Below are positions 1-8,125 of a stretch of 64,000 nucleotides of DNA, one piece after another. The stretch is taken from contig JANNES010000004.1 of the NCBI GenBank assembly GCA_031378845.1, positions 62,001 through 126,000 of the forward strand, written 5' to 3'. The notes below the pieces were generated by a model. That model did not search any database and had not been told where the DNA came from. It worked only from the letters and a program-made list of their open reading frames with translations. The position numbers and the translations under genes are program-made. Position 1 is the stretch's first letter; every line of letters begins with the position of its first letter. The stretch is from JAJNPS01 sp031378845 (GTDB lineage: Bacteria; Pseudomonadota; Alphaproteobacteria; Rhodobacterales; Rhodobacteraceae).

Positions 1-2
1 GC

Positions 3-146
3 CTGAAGGTCCCGCTGGTGGTGCGGCTTGAGGGGACGAATGTGGAACTGGGGAAAGATATCATCCGCAAAAGCGGCCTGAACGTGATTGCGGCGGATGA
101 TCTGAAGGATGGGGCGGAGAAGATCGTGAAGGCGGTGCGGGGATGA
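3..146 (+). CDS. sucC: Succinyl-CoA synthetase beta subunit, C-terminal end (partial)
   Basis: Only the last 47 codons and the TGA stop are inside the window. The readable tail contains VVRLEGTNVELGKDII and ends in GAEKIVKAVRG, which is the C-terminus of the ADP/GDP-forming succinate-CoA ligase beta chain. The enzyme interconverts succinyl-CoA and succinate with substrate-level phosphorylation in the TCA cycle, as a complex with the SucD alpha chain. sucD follows about 1 kb downstream on the same strand, separated by two unrelated genes, which supports the call. The 5' part lies outside the window, so length and start cannot be judged. Confidence 0.9.
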   Translation: MKVPLVVRLEGTNVELGKDIIRKSGLNVIAADDLKDGAEKIVKAVRG

Positions 147-171
147 TCCTCGATAAGCTGGAGGCCGCGAC

Positions 172-831
172 GTGCGAAACGATCTGAGGGACGCCTTTGA
201 GACAAAGTCCTGGACCGGACGCCGTGGACGATATCCGCGGTCAGGTCCCGGCTCGAGTCTGGAGTTTACCGCAAACTTGCGCGCGGCGCTTCCGAGCGTC
301 TTGAAACGCTATGCCGTACGGACCTTTCTGGATGCACCCTGCGGCGACTGGTTCTGGATGCAGTCTGTCGACCTGAGCGGCATTGACTACATCGGGGCTG
401 ACATTTCTGGTGAGTTGATCGCAGCCAATCAAGCGCGCTTCGCGCGCGAGAATGTGCAGTTCGTGCATCTTGACATCACGTCGGACCCGCTGCCAAAAGC
501 TGAGCTCGTCCTTTGCCGCGACTGCCTGTTTCATCTGGAAATATGGTTGCGATGGACGTTCTTCGAGAACTTCGCAGCTTCTGGCAGCATGTACCTTCTG
601 CAGACCATGCATCATGTGCACAGGAATAGGGACCTGACTGCCAATGGCGGTTTTCGGCGGTTCAACCCGATCCTTCCGCCTTTCAACTTTCCACCCCCTC
701 TGGAACTGGTGGACGAAACTCAGGACGGTGCGGCCGAAGGGGACCGGCGCTCATTGGGTCTTTGGTCGCGTGAACAAATTATTGAGGTCTTGAGCCAGCA
801 TGCTCAAGAGGTCATCAGTGTGCAGCAATGA
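172..831 (+). CDS. Class I SAM-dependent methyltransferase-like protein
   Basis: This 219-residue protein starts at a GTG preceded by a CTGGAGG ribosome-binding site eight bases upstream. Residues 52-60 read FLDAPCGDW, a glycine-containing motif I loop after a beta strand. An acidic residue ends the next strand in YIGADIS, and VQFVHLDIT then resembles motif II. This pattern fits a Rossmann-fold methyltransferase that binds S-adenosylmethionine. The substrate cannot be read; sugar, small-molecule and protein methyltransferases all share the fold. It sits between sucC and sucD, and its base composition is somewhat less GC-rich than theirs, so it may be an insertion into the succinyl-CoA synthetase operon. 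The fold is fairly sure and the function is not. Confidence 0.65.
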   Translation: MRNDLRDAFETKSWTGRRGRYPRSGPGSSLEFTANLRAALPSVLKRYAVRTFLDAPCGDWFWMQSVDLSGIDYIGADISGELIAANQARFARENVQFVHLDITSDPLPKAELVLCRDCLFHLEIWLRWTFFENFAASGSMYLLQTMHHVHRNRDLTANGGFRRFNPILPPFNFPPPLELVDETQDGAAEGDRRSLGLWSREQIIEVLSQHAQEVISVQQ

Positions 832-898
832 CCGTTTCATGCCAACAAGCGTCCAGCAAGAGCATCAATAAACTACTGAAATCAAAGGTACATTGACC

Positions 899-921
899 CG
901 TAGGGCGGGGTCCACCCCGCC
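899..921. repeat. Intergenic GTAGGG palindrome, copy 1
   Basis: CGTAGGG is followed by a perfect eight-base stem, GGCGGGGT at 904-911 and ACCCCGCC at 914-921, with a two-base loop. The same GTAGGGCGGGGT core recurs in both orientations at 2045-2100, and a variant occurs at 7600-7624. It looks like a REP-type dispersed palindrome in intergenic space. There is no T-run, so it is not a clear terminator. Confidence 0.6.
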
Positions 922-952
922 ACCCTCACCCACCCCAAAAGGACCCCGCCCC

Positions 953-1126
953 ATGCGCCCCATCCTCGTCCTCAGCTTTGCCCTCCTCGCCGCCTGCGGC
1001 CAACCGGCCCCCAAGCACAACGCCCCCGAACGCTCCACGGCTGAACTTTGCGCCGCACAAGTCGAGGCCGCCAAGGCCGGCCGCACCGATGGCGTGCCCG
1101 TCACCATCACCTGCCCTGCCGAATAA
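953..1126 (+). CDS. Small predicted lipoprotein
   Basis: This is a 57-residue protein. The start chosen is the ATG at 953, because it begins a signal peptide (MRPILVLSFALLAACG) with a lipobox LAAC at residues 12-15. The lipidated cysteine would be residue 15. A longer reading frame upstream is proline-rich and runs through the palindromic repeat, so it is unlikely to be coding. The mature part is only about 43 residues, with two further cysteines (in ELCAAQ and TITCP) that could form a disulfide. It ends 29 bases before sucD on the same strand. No function can be assigned. Confidence 0.6.
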   Translation: MRPILVLSFALLAACGQPAPKHNAPERSTAELCAAQVEAAKAGRTDGVPVTITCPAE

Positions 1127-1155
1127 CCGACCAATACCCCTTCAAGGAGGCCCCG

Positions 1156-2040
1156 ATGGCCGTTCTCGTCAACTCCGCCACCCGCCTGATCTGCCAGGGC
1201 ATTACTGGATCGCAAGGCACGTTCCACTCCGAACAGGCCATCGCCTATGGCACAAAAATGGTCGGCGGCGTGACCCCCGGCAAAGGCGGCGAGACGCATC
1301 TCGACATGCCTGTCTTTGATAGTGTCCACGAGGCGATGGCGAAAACCGGGGCCAATGCGACCGTGATCTATGTCCCGCCCCCCTTTGCCGCAGACAGCAT
1401 CCTCGAGGCCATCGACGCCGAAATCCCGCTGATCGTCTGCATCACCGAAGGCATCCCGGTCTTGGACATGATGAAGGTCAAGCGCGCCCTCCAAGGATCG
1501 AAATCCCGCCTGATCGGCCCGAACTGCCCCGGCGTGATGACCCCCGGCGAATGCAAGATCGGGATCATGCCGGGCAGCATCTTCTCGCGCGGATCGGTCG
1601 GGGTTGTGTCCCGCTCCGGCACCCTGACCTATGAGGCGGTCAAGCAGACCACCGATGTGGGCCTTGGTCAGTCCAGCGCGGTCGGCATCGGCGGAGACCC
1701 GATCAAGGGCAGCGAGCATATCGACATCCTGGAAATGTTCCTCGCCGACCCCGACACCCATTCCATCATCATGATCGGTGAAATCGGCGGCGCCGCCGAA
1801 GAGGACGCCGCCCAGTTCCTGGCGGATGAGAAAAAGCGCGGCCGCTGGAAGCCCACCGCCGGTTTCATCGCCGGCCGCACCGCCCCCCCCGGTCGCCGGA
1901 TGGGTCATGCAGGCGCCATCGTCGCAGGTGGCAAAGGCGACGCGCAGTCCAAGATCGAGGCAATGAAAAGCGCCGGGATCGTGGTGGCCGACAGCCCCGC
2001 GGGGTTGGGTGAGGCGGTCCTCAAAGCGATCGGCAATTGA
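1156..2040 (+). CDS. sucD: Succinyl-CoA synthetase alpha subunit (ADP/GDP-forming)
   Basis: This is a 294-residue protein, the usual length for SucD. The ATG at 1156 has an AAGGAGG ribosome-binding site five bases upstream, which decides the start over longer in-frame alternatives. The N-terminal CoA-binding Rossmann domain shows CQGITGSQGTFH. The mid region has GPNCPGVMTPGE, and the active-site phosphohistidine motif GHAGAIV places the catalytic histidine at residue 251. With SucC it forms the TCA-cycle succinate-CoA ligase. It lies in the suc/lpd block with sucA and sucB downstream, and the other genes between them all point the same way. The identification is very secure. Confidence 0.97.
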   Translation: MAVLVNSATRLICQGITGSQGTFHSEQAIAYGTKMVGGVTPGKGGETHLDMPVFDSVHEAMAKTGANATVIYVPPPFAADSILEAIDAEIPLIVCITEGIPVLDMMKVKRALQGSKSRLIGPNCPGVMTPGECKIGIMPGSIFSRGSVGVVSRSGTLTYEAVKQTTDVGLGQSSAVGIGGDPIKGSEHIDILEMFLADPDTHSIIMIGEIGGAAEEDAAQFLADEKKRGRWKPTAGFIAGRTAPPGRRMGHAGAIVAGGKGDAQSKIEAMKSAGIVVADSPAGLGEAVLKAIGN

Positions 2041-2044
2041 TCAT

Positions 2045-2100
2045 GTAGGGCGGGGTTAACCCCGCCAACGTCACAACGGCGGGCTGAACCCCGCCCTACG
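2045..2100. repeat. Pair of inverted GTAGGG palindromes, copies 2 and 3
   Basis: GTAGGGCGGGGTTAACCCCGCC at the left is mirrored by GGCGGG...AACCCCGCCCTAC at the right, so the two copies face each other around the centre GTCACAA. Each copy can fold on its own, and the pair can form one long stem. It starts five bases after the sucD stop. It may protect or terminate the sucD message, but no T-run follows. Confidence 0.65.
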
Positions 2101-2109
2101 GAGCGAACG

Positions 2110-2577
2110 TTGGGACCGATCCGATCCATCAAGACTTGCCTTGCCAAGTCGTTTCAGTTCTCGGGACGTGCCAGCCGGTCCGAGTTCTGGTGGTTTACCT
2201 TGATCTTGATTATCGTGCTGGTGGGTGTCCTTTTGTTGATCGACATATCAGCATTGGGTTTTGACTTCGAAGGGACCGCTGCCTATGCGCCGGTTGCGGA
2301 TACGTTGGGCCTGCTTACCTTGCCTGCCGGGATGGCTGCCACCGCACGTCGGCTGCGAGACCTCGGTCTTCCCGGCTGGCCTGCCGCCTTGGCCTTGGTG
2401 GCGACTTATGCGACATCGTTCATCCCGACAACTCCGTCCACGACATTCGCGGTCGGGCTCGATTGGATAAGTTACGTCCTGTCGGCCGTTAATCTCGCCG
2501 TGCTCTTCATTGCGGCCTTCCCTTCCACGCCCGGCCCTAACCGCTACGGCCCCCCACCTTCCGAGGTAACCCCATGA
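2110..2577 (+). CDS. DUF805 family inner-membrane protein
   Basis: This is a 155-residue protein with a TTG start. The family signature is visible: FSGRASRSEFWWF at residues 17-29, the ARRLRDLGLPGWP motif after the second helix, and the terminal GPNRYGP. About four hydrophobic segments are predicted, so it sits in the inner membrane. The family's biochemical role is not established. The stop codon overlaps the sucA start by four bases (ATGA), which implies translational coupling to sucA. That is odd, because nothing links DUF805 proteins to 2-oxoglutarate dehydrogenase. Its start codon is weak, and a downstream start cannot be excluded. Confidence 0.75.
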   Translation: MGPIRSIKTCLAKSFQFSGRASRSEFWWFTLILIIVLVGVLLLIDISALGFDFEGTAAYAPVADTLGLLTLPAGMAATARRLRDLGLPGWPAALALVATYATSFIPTTPSTTFAVGLDWISYVLSAVNLAVLFIAAFPSTPGPNRYGPPPSEVTP

Positions 2578-5540
2578 CCGAACAATCCCCCACCGCCGCC
2601 TTCACCGCGTCGTCCTTTCTCGACGGGGCCAATGCCGATTACGTGGACCAGCTTCAGGCGCGCTACGCCGCTGACCCGAACGCGGTCGATGCGCAATGGG
2701 CCGAGTTCTTTCGCGCCCTCGGCGACAGCGAACTTGACGCAAAGCGCGCCGCATCCGGCCCCAGTTGGGCGCGCACCGACTGGCCGCCGCAGCCAGTCGA
2801 CGATCTGACCGCAGCCCTGACCGGCGAATGGGCCACCCCGCCCGCCGCCAAGGATGCCCGCGCCGCAGGCGACAAGATCGCCGCCAAAGCCGCAGAGCTT
2901 GGCACCCCGGTCAGCAACGAACAGATCAAGCGCGCGGTTCTGGACAGCATCCGCGCCATCATGATCATCCGCGCCTACCGCATCCGCGGCCACCTTGCCG
3001 CCGACCTCGATCCGTTGGGGATGACCGACACCAAGCACCAGCCGGAACTGGACCCCGCATCCTACGGGTTCAATGACGCCGACATGGACCGCCCGATCTT
3101 CATCGACAACGTCCTTGGCCTGACCCATGCCTCGATGCGCGAAATCATCGACATCGTCAAACGCACCTATTGCGGCACCTTTGCGCTGCAATACATGCAT
3201 ATCTCCGACCCCGAACAGGCGGGCTGGCTGAAAGAGCGGATCGAAGGTTACGGCAAGGAAATCGCCTTCACCCGCGAAGGCCGCAAGGCGATCCTGAACA
3301 AGCTGGTCGAGGCCGAGGGCTACGAGAAATTCCTCCATGTCAAATACATGGGCACCAAACGCTTTGGTCTGGACGGTGCGGAATCCCTGATCCCGGCGAT
3401 GGAACAGATCATCAAACGCGGCGGTGCTTTGGGCGTCCGCGAGGTGATCATCGGCATGCCGCACCGGGGCCGCCTGTCGGTGCTCGCCAACGTGATGATG
3501 AAACCTTACCGCGCGATCTTTCACGAATTTCAGGGTGGCAGCTATAAACCCGATGAGGTGGATGGTTCCGGCGACGTGAAATACCACCTTGGTGCCTCGT
3601 CTGACCGTGAATTCGATGGCAACATCGTGCACCTGTCGCTGACCGCAAACCCGTCGCATCTGGAGGCGGTGAACCCCGTCGTCCTCGGCAAGGTTCGCGC
3701 CAAACAAGACCAGAACAGCGACCCTGAACGCGGTACCGTTCTGCCTGTCCTTTTGCACGGCGATGCGGCCTTTGCGGGTCAGGGCGTGGTCGCCGAATGC
3801 TTTGGCCTGTCGGGTCTGCGCGGCCACCGCACCGGCGGCACGATCCACGTTATCGTGAACAACCAGATCGGTTTCACCACGGCACCGTCTTTCAGCCGCT
3901 CCTCCCCTTACCCCACCGACATCGCCCTGATGGTCGAGGCGCCGATCTTCCACGTTAACGGCGACGACCCGGAGGCGGTCGTGCATGCCGCCCGCGTCGC
4001 CACCGAATACCGCCAGAAGTTCCACAAGGACGTGGTGCTCGACATCTTCTGCTATCGCCGCTTCGGCCATAACGAGGGGGATGAACCGATGTTCACAAAC
4101 CCCGCGATGTATACCCGCATCCGCAAGCAGAAAACCACGCTGCAACTCTATACCGAACGCCTCGTCAAGGATGGCCTGATCCCCGAGGGCGAGATCGAGG
4201 ACATGAAAGCCGCATTCCAGGCTCGCCTGAACGAGGAGTTTGAGGTCGGCAAGAACTTCAAGCCCAACAAGGCCGACTGGCTGGATGGCCGCTGGAAGAA
4301 CATGGCGACCAAGGATCTCAACAGCTACCAGCGCGGCGAAACCTGGATCAAGGCCGAGACCCTGGCCGAGATCGGCGCCGGCCTCACACGGGTTCCGGAT
4401 GGCTTTGATCTGCACAAGACCGTCACCCGCCAGCTTGAGGCCAAGGCGAAGATGTTCGAGACGGGCCAAGGGTTTGACTGGGCCACCGCCGAGGCTCTGG
4501 CATTCGGCTCGCTTGCTGTCGAGGGGTTCCCGGTGCGCCTGTCGGGGCAGGATTGCACCCGCGGCACCTTCAGCCAGCGCCATTCGGCCTTTGTCGATCA
4601 GACCACCGAAGAACGCCACTATCCGCTGAACCACATCCGCGCCGGGCAAGCCAGGTTCGAGGTCATCGACTCGATGCTGTCGGAATACGCCGTGCTCGGG
4701 TTTGAGTACGGCTATTCGCTGTCCGAACCCAACGCTCTGGTGATGTGGGAGGCCCAGTTCGGCGATTTTGCCAACGGCGCGCAAATCATGTTCGACCAGT
4801 TCATCTGCTCGGGTGAGGCGAAATGGCTGCGGATGTCGGGCCTTGTCTGCCTGCTCCCGCATGGCTGGGAAGGCCAGGGGCCGGAGCATTCGTCCGCCCG
4901 TCTGGAACGCTTTCTGCAGAACTCGGCTGAGGATAACTGGATCGTCGCCAACTGCTCGACGCCGGCCAACTACTTTCACATCCTGCGCCGTCAATTGCAC
5001 CGCACCTACCGCAAGCCGTTGATCCTGATGACGCCGAAATCGCTATTGCGCCATCCGATGTGCATTTCGCGGGCGGATGATTTCACCGATGGCTCGACCT
5101 TTCACCGCTGCCTCTGGGACGACGCGCAAAAGGGCAATTCTACGACCAAGCTCAAGCCCGATGCCAGGATCAAGCGCGTCGTCCTGTGTTCCGGCAAGGT
5201 CTACTACGACCTTCTGGCCGAGCGCGATGCGCGCGGGATCGACGACATCTATCTTTTGCGCGTCGAGCAGCTTTACCCGGTGCCGACGCTGTCGCTGACC
5301 CAGGAACTCGGGCGCTTTCCCAAGGCCGAGGTCGTCTGGTGCCAGGAAGAGCCGAAAAATCAGGGCGCGTGGTCCTTTATCGAACCCGATCTTGAACAAG
5401 TGCTCACAAAACTGCGCGGCACCGAGACGCGCGCCACTTATGTGGGCCGCAAGCCCTCGGCCTCGCCCGCAACGGGCTTGGCAAGCCGTCACAAATTTGA
5501 ACAGACCGCGCTCGTGAACGACGCGCTCACGATCGCCTGA
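2574..5540 (+). CDS. sucA: 2-oxoglutarate dehydrogenase E1 component
   Basis: This is a 988-residue thiamine-diphosphate enzyme. It decarboxylates 2-oxoglutarate and passes the succinyl group to the lipoyl domain of SucB. The N-terminal E1o segment (DYVDQLQARY, then AQWAEFFRAL) is present. GMPHRGRLSVLANV lies near residue 300. The TPP/metal site begins GDAAFAGQG around residue 396 and continues to NNQIGFTT, and the C-terminal transketolase-like part includes LLPHGWEGQGPEHSS. Length and motifs match the family. The start overlaps the DUF805 stop, and sucB begins 10 bases after the sucA stop, so sucAB is one transcription unit. Confidence 0.97.
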   Translation: MTEQSPTAAFTASSFLDGANADYVDQLQARYAADPNAVDAQWAEFFRALGDSELDAKRAASGPSWARTDWPPQPVDDLTAALTGEWATPPAAKDARAAGDKIAAKAAELGTPVSNEQIKRAVLDSIRAIMIIRAYRIRGHLAADLDPLGMTDTKHQPELDPASYGFNDADMDRPIFIDNVLGLTHASMREIIDIVKRTYCGTFALQYMHISDPEQAGWLKERIEGYGKEIAFTREGRKAILNKLVEAEGYEKFLHVKYMGTKRFGLDGAESLIPAMEQIIKRGGALGVREVIIGMPHRGRLSVLANVMMKPYRAIFHEFQGGSYKPDEVDGSGDVKYHLGASSDREFDGNIVHLSLTANPSHLEAVNPVVLGKVRAKQDQNSDPERGTVLPVLLHGDAAFAGQGVVAECFGLSGLRGHRTGGTIHVIVNNQIGFTTAPSFSRSSPYPTDIALMVEAPIFHVNGDDPEAVVHAARVATEYRQKFHKDVVLDIFCYRRFGHNEGDEPMFTNPAMYTRIRKQKTTLQLYTERLVKDGLIPEGEIEDMKAAFQARLNEEFEVGKNFKPNKADWLDGRWKNMATKDLNSYQRGETWIKAETLAEIGAGLTRVPDGFDLHKTVTRQLEAKAKMFETGQGFDWATAEALAFGSLAVEGFPVRLSGQDCTRGTFSQRHSAFVDQTTEERHYPLNHIRAGQARFEVIDSMLSEYAVLGFEYGYSLSEPNALVMWEAQFGDFANGAQIMFDQFICSGEAKWLRMSGLVCLLPHGWEGQGPEHSSARLERFLQNSAEDNWIVANCSTPANYFHILRRQLHRTYRKPLILMTPKSLLRHPMCISRADDFTDGSTFHRCLWDDAQKGNSTTKLKPDARIKRVVLCSGKVYYDLLAERDARGIDDIYLLRVEQLYPVPTLSLTQELGRFPKAEVVWCQEEPKNQGAWSFIEPDLEQVLTKLRGTETRATYVGRKPSASPATGLASRHKFEQTALVNDALTIA

Positions 5541-5550
5541 GGAGGCAAAG

Positions 5551-6765
5551 ATGACTGACGTAATGGTCCCGGCACTTGGGGAATCCGTCTCTGAGGCCAC
5601 CGTATCGACCTGGTTCAAGAAACCCGGCGATGCGGTGAAACAAGATGAGATGCTGTGCGAACTGGAAACCGACAAGGTCTCGGTCGAGGTGCCAAGCCCG
5701 GTCACCGGCGTGTTGTCCGAAATCCTCGCACCCGAGGGCACGACCGTCGCGGCCAACGCCCGCCTCGCCATCGTGACCGAGGGTGCCTCTGCTGTCGCCG
5801 CTCCGGCCAAGGCAGCCCCCGTGGCCGCTGCTGCTGCCCCGGCCGCCGCCGCAAAATCGGTAGAAAACGCCCCTGCCGCCAAGAAAGCCATGGCCGAGGC
5901 GAACCTTGCCCCCGATCAGGTGCAAGGCACCGGCCGCGATGGCCGCATCATGAAGGATGACGTCGCGCGCGCCGTCGCCGGTGCGCCCGGTGCCGCCGCC
6001 GCAGCCGCGACGCCCGCCCCGGCCCCCGCCGCCCTGCCCCGCGCACCGGTCCCCGCCGACGACGCCGCGCGCGAGGAGCGCGTCAAGATGACCCGCCTGC
6101 GCGCCACCATCGCGCGGCGCCTGAAAGACGCCCAGAACACCGCCGCCATGCTGACCACCTATAACGAGGTGGACATGTCCGCCGTTATGGGTTTGCGCAA
6201 CGAATACAAGGACATGTTTGAGAAAAAGCACGGCGTGAAACTGGGTTTCATGTCGTTCTTCGTCAAGGCCTGTACCCATGCCCTGAAAGAAGTCCCTGAG
6301 GTCAACGCCGAGATCGACGGACAGGATGTCGTCTACAAGAATTACGTCCACATGGGCGTCGCCGTGGGCACACCGTCGGGTCTGGTGGTCCCGGTCGTGC
6401 GCGATGCTGACCAGATGGGCTTTGCGCAGATCGAGAAAAAGATCAGCGAGCTTGGCCTCCGCGCCCGCGACGGGAAACTGTCGATGGCCGAAATGCAGGG
6501 CGGCAGCTTCACGATCTCCAACGGCGGCGTCTACGGCAGCCTGATGTCCTCGCCCATCCTCAACCCCCCGCAGTCCGGCATCCTCGGCATGCACAAAATC
6601 CAGGACCGCCCGGTTGTGGTCGCAGGCGCAATCGTCATCCGCCCGATGATGTATCTGGCGCTCAGCTACGATCACCGCGTGGTGGACGGCAAAGGCGCGG
6701 TCACGTTCCTCGTGCGGGTGAAGGAGGCGCTGGAGGATCCGCGACGGTTGTTGATGGATTTGTGA
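5551..6765 (+). CDS. sucB: Dihydrolipoyllysine-residue succinyltransferase (2-oxoglutarate dehydrogenase E2)
   Basis: This 404-residue protein has three parts. The lipoyl domain (residues about 1-77) carries the lipoylated lysine 42 in ELETDKVSVEV. A peripheral subunit-binding domain near residues 110-147 (AKKAMAEANLAPDQV, GRDGRI) docks E3. The catalytic domain from about residue 175 holds the active-site YDHRVVDG motif. Alanine/proline-rich linkers separate the parts, as is usual. A GAGGAGG ribosome-binding site precedes the ATG. The next reading frame starts immediately at the sucB stop, with no spacer. Confidence 0.97.
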   Translation: MTDVMVPALGESVSEATVSTWFKKPGDAVKQDEMLCELETDKVSVEVPSPVTGVLSEILAPEGTTVAANARLAIVTEGASAVAAPAKAAPVAAAAAPAAAAKSVENAPAAKKAMAEANLAPDQVQGTGRDGRIMKDDVARAVAGAPGAAAAAATPAPAPAALPRAPVPADDAAREERVKMTRLRATIARRLKDAQNTAAMLTTYNEVDMSAVMGLRNEYKDMFEKKHGVKLGFMSFFVKACTHALKEVPEVNAEIDGQDVVYKNYVHMGVAVGTPSGLVVPVVRDADQMGFAQIEKKISELGLRARDGKLSMAEMQGGSFTISNGGVYGSLMSSPILNPPQSGILGMHKIQDRPVVVAGAIVIRPMMYLALSYDHRVVDGKGAVTFLVRVKEALEDPRRLLMDL

Positions 6766-7527
6766 GTGGGCAATACTTCAGTCAATACAGAACTAGTCCT
6801 AGCGGCATTGCTTGAACAGCACCGTTGGGAGTTCAACTGCGAGGCGCTATATCGCAAAGGCCTAGGGTCGGACACTATTGACGAAGCGTGTCTAGACGAC
6901 ATGCTACGGACCTTTGGTATCGCCCGAAACCTATCGGGGGGTGGAAGGAAAGTGTTACTGGACCAACTTCCGAACATCGCGAAACTGCATAAAAAAACGC
7001 CACAGGACTGGAAAAGCATCTTTCAGGTGACTGCAGACATCAAGGGTCCTGAACCGTTCTTCATTCAGGGTTCACAAACCAAACAAAAAACGTCGCGCCG
7101 TTTTGTGTCGGGTTTAACAAAGGTGCTCTGGTTTGCCGGTGCGCATCAGATGCCAATGTTCGATTCTTTGACGTGTAACGCGGTTAAGCCGCGTGGCACT
7201 TCAACAACTGAAAAGGCGATTGGCTTCTACCAAGACCTTCATACCAAATGGGATTATGGGTCAGCCTTCAACAGGCTCGAAGCGGTGGGCAAGGCTCATA
7301 TGACAAACTGGCACTTCGCCCCCGAGCGATTCATAGACAAATTGTTGTTGATAAAAGGGCTCACCAAGCAGAATTTCGAGAATTCCTTTTTGATGGGTAA
7401 ACATGACAGACGGATTAATTATCTCGAATTACTCTCCGAAACGTCAAGGAACGAACTTAACAATTTCGTAGGACCACTTTGTGGCGCATTGGAGTCCACA
7501 GTTTTCTACGCGCGGCTGCCCAAGTGA
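6766..7527 (+). CDS. Unrecognised protein between sucB and lpd
   Basis: This 253-residue reading frame begins with GTG directly after the sucB TGA. I do not recognise the family. The protein is soluble-looking, basic and polar. Features that can be seen are LSGGGRKVLLDQLP near residue 50, RRFVSGLTKVLWFAGAHQMPMFDS near residue 120 (quoted in the sense of a conserved-looking helix), and a W/H-rich KAHMTNWHF segment. Codon use is clearly different from the flanking suc genes: many AT-ending codons, frequent AAA and TTG, and a lower GC content. That suggests recent acquisition. No transposase or integration site is visible at its edges. An intact frame of this length with such biased composition is probably a real gene, but its function is unknown. 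Confidence 0.6.
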   Translation: MGNTSVNTELVLAALLEQHRWEFNCEALYRKGLGSDTIDEACLDDMLRTFGIARNLSGGGRKVLLDQLPNIAKLHKKTPQDWKSIFQVTADIKGPEPFFIQGSQTKQKTSRRFVSGLTKVLWFAGAHQMPMFDSLTCNAVKPRGTSTTEKAIGFYQDLHTKWDYGSAFNRLEAVGKAHMTNWHFAPERFIDKLLLIKGLTKQNFENSFLMGKHDRRINYLELLSETSRNELNNFVGPLCGALESTVFYARLPK

Positions 7528-7561
7528 CTCTTCAACTCTTTCTCCCCCACAAACCCATCGC

Positions 7562-7624
7562 CCCCTCCCCACGTGGGGGAGGGGAGGCGCAACCATCCCG
7601 TAGGGTGCGCATTTATTGCGCACC
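7562..7624. repeat. Two consecutive intergenic hairpins
   Basis: The first is a perfect nine-base stem, CCCCTCCCC at 7562-7570 with GGGGAGGGG at 7576-7584, around a five-base loop. The second is GTAGGGTGCGCATTTATTGCGCACC at 7600-7624 (eight-base stem), a variant of the GTAGGG palindromes around sucD. Neither is followed by a T-run. They close the transcript of the unrecognised gene and precede the MAPEG gene. Confidence 0.55.
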
Positions 7625-7660
7625 GCGCGTCCCACCACTTGCCTGCCAAATAGGACCTCC

Positions 7661-8056
7661 ATGACCCCCGAACTCACCGCCCTCGCCCTAGCCGCCCTCC
7701 TGCAAGCGCTGCAATTCGTCACCTTCGCCACCCTCGCGAACCGCGATCTGACCCCCGGCTACACCTCCTCCCCGCGCGACCGCCCGCCATCGCGGCAGAT
7801 GACCATCACCACCGCCCGCCTGCAACGCGCATTGAACAACCACTTTGAGGGGCTGATCCTGTTCACCCTCGCCGTGGTCGTCGTCACTCTCGGCAACCAA
7901 TCCACGAGCCTCACCCAATACGCCGCCTACACCTACCTCGCCGCGCGCGTCCTTTACGTGCCCGCCTACGCGCTGGGTTGGAAACCATGGCGCTCCGCCA
8001 TCTGGAGCGTCGGATTTTTCGCCACCTTAACCATGATCATCGCAAGCCTTATCTGA
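7661..8056 (+). CDS. MAPEG family membrane protein
   Basis: This is a 131-residue protein with about four transmembrane segments. The ATG at 7661 is preceded by AGGACC. The MAPEG pattern is visible: RLQRALNNHFEGLILF around residues 50-65, with the Asn and Glu typical of this superfamily (membrane-associated proteins in eicosanoid and glutathione metabolism). It is followed by YLAARVLYVPAYALG. Bacterial members of this short type have no agreed function. It lies 69 bases upstream of lpd. Confidence 0.8.
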   Translation: MTPELTALALAALLQALQFVTFATLANRDLTPGYTSSPRDRPPSRQMTITTARLQRALNNHFEGLILFTLAVVVVTLGNQSTSLTQYAAYTYLAARVLYVPAYALGWKPWRSAIWSVGFFATLTMIIASLI

Positions 8057-8125
8057 TTGCTGTAAGCACGGATAAAGCACGCAAAAAGCACGGCAGTAAC
8101 ACGGCCCGATTTGAAGGAACGCCCC

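Noticed and set aside
2544..5000. An 818-codon open frame on the minus strand under sucA
   Set aside because: It mirrors the sucA coding sequence, as is usual for GC-rich genes with strong third-position bias; the translation has no family pattern and sucA is unmistakable.
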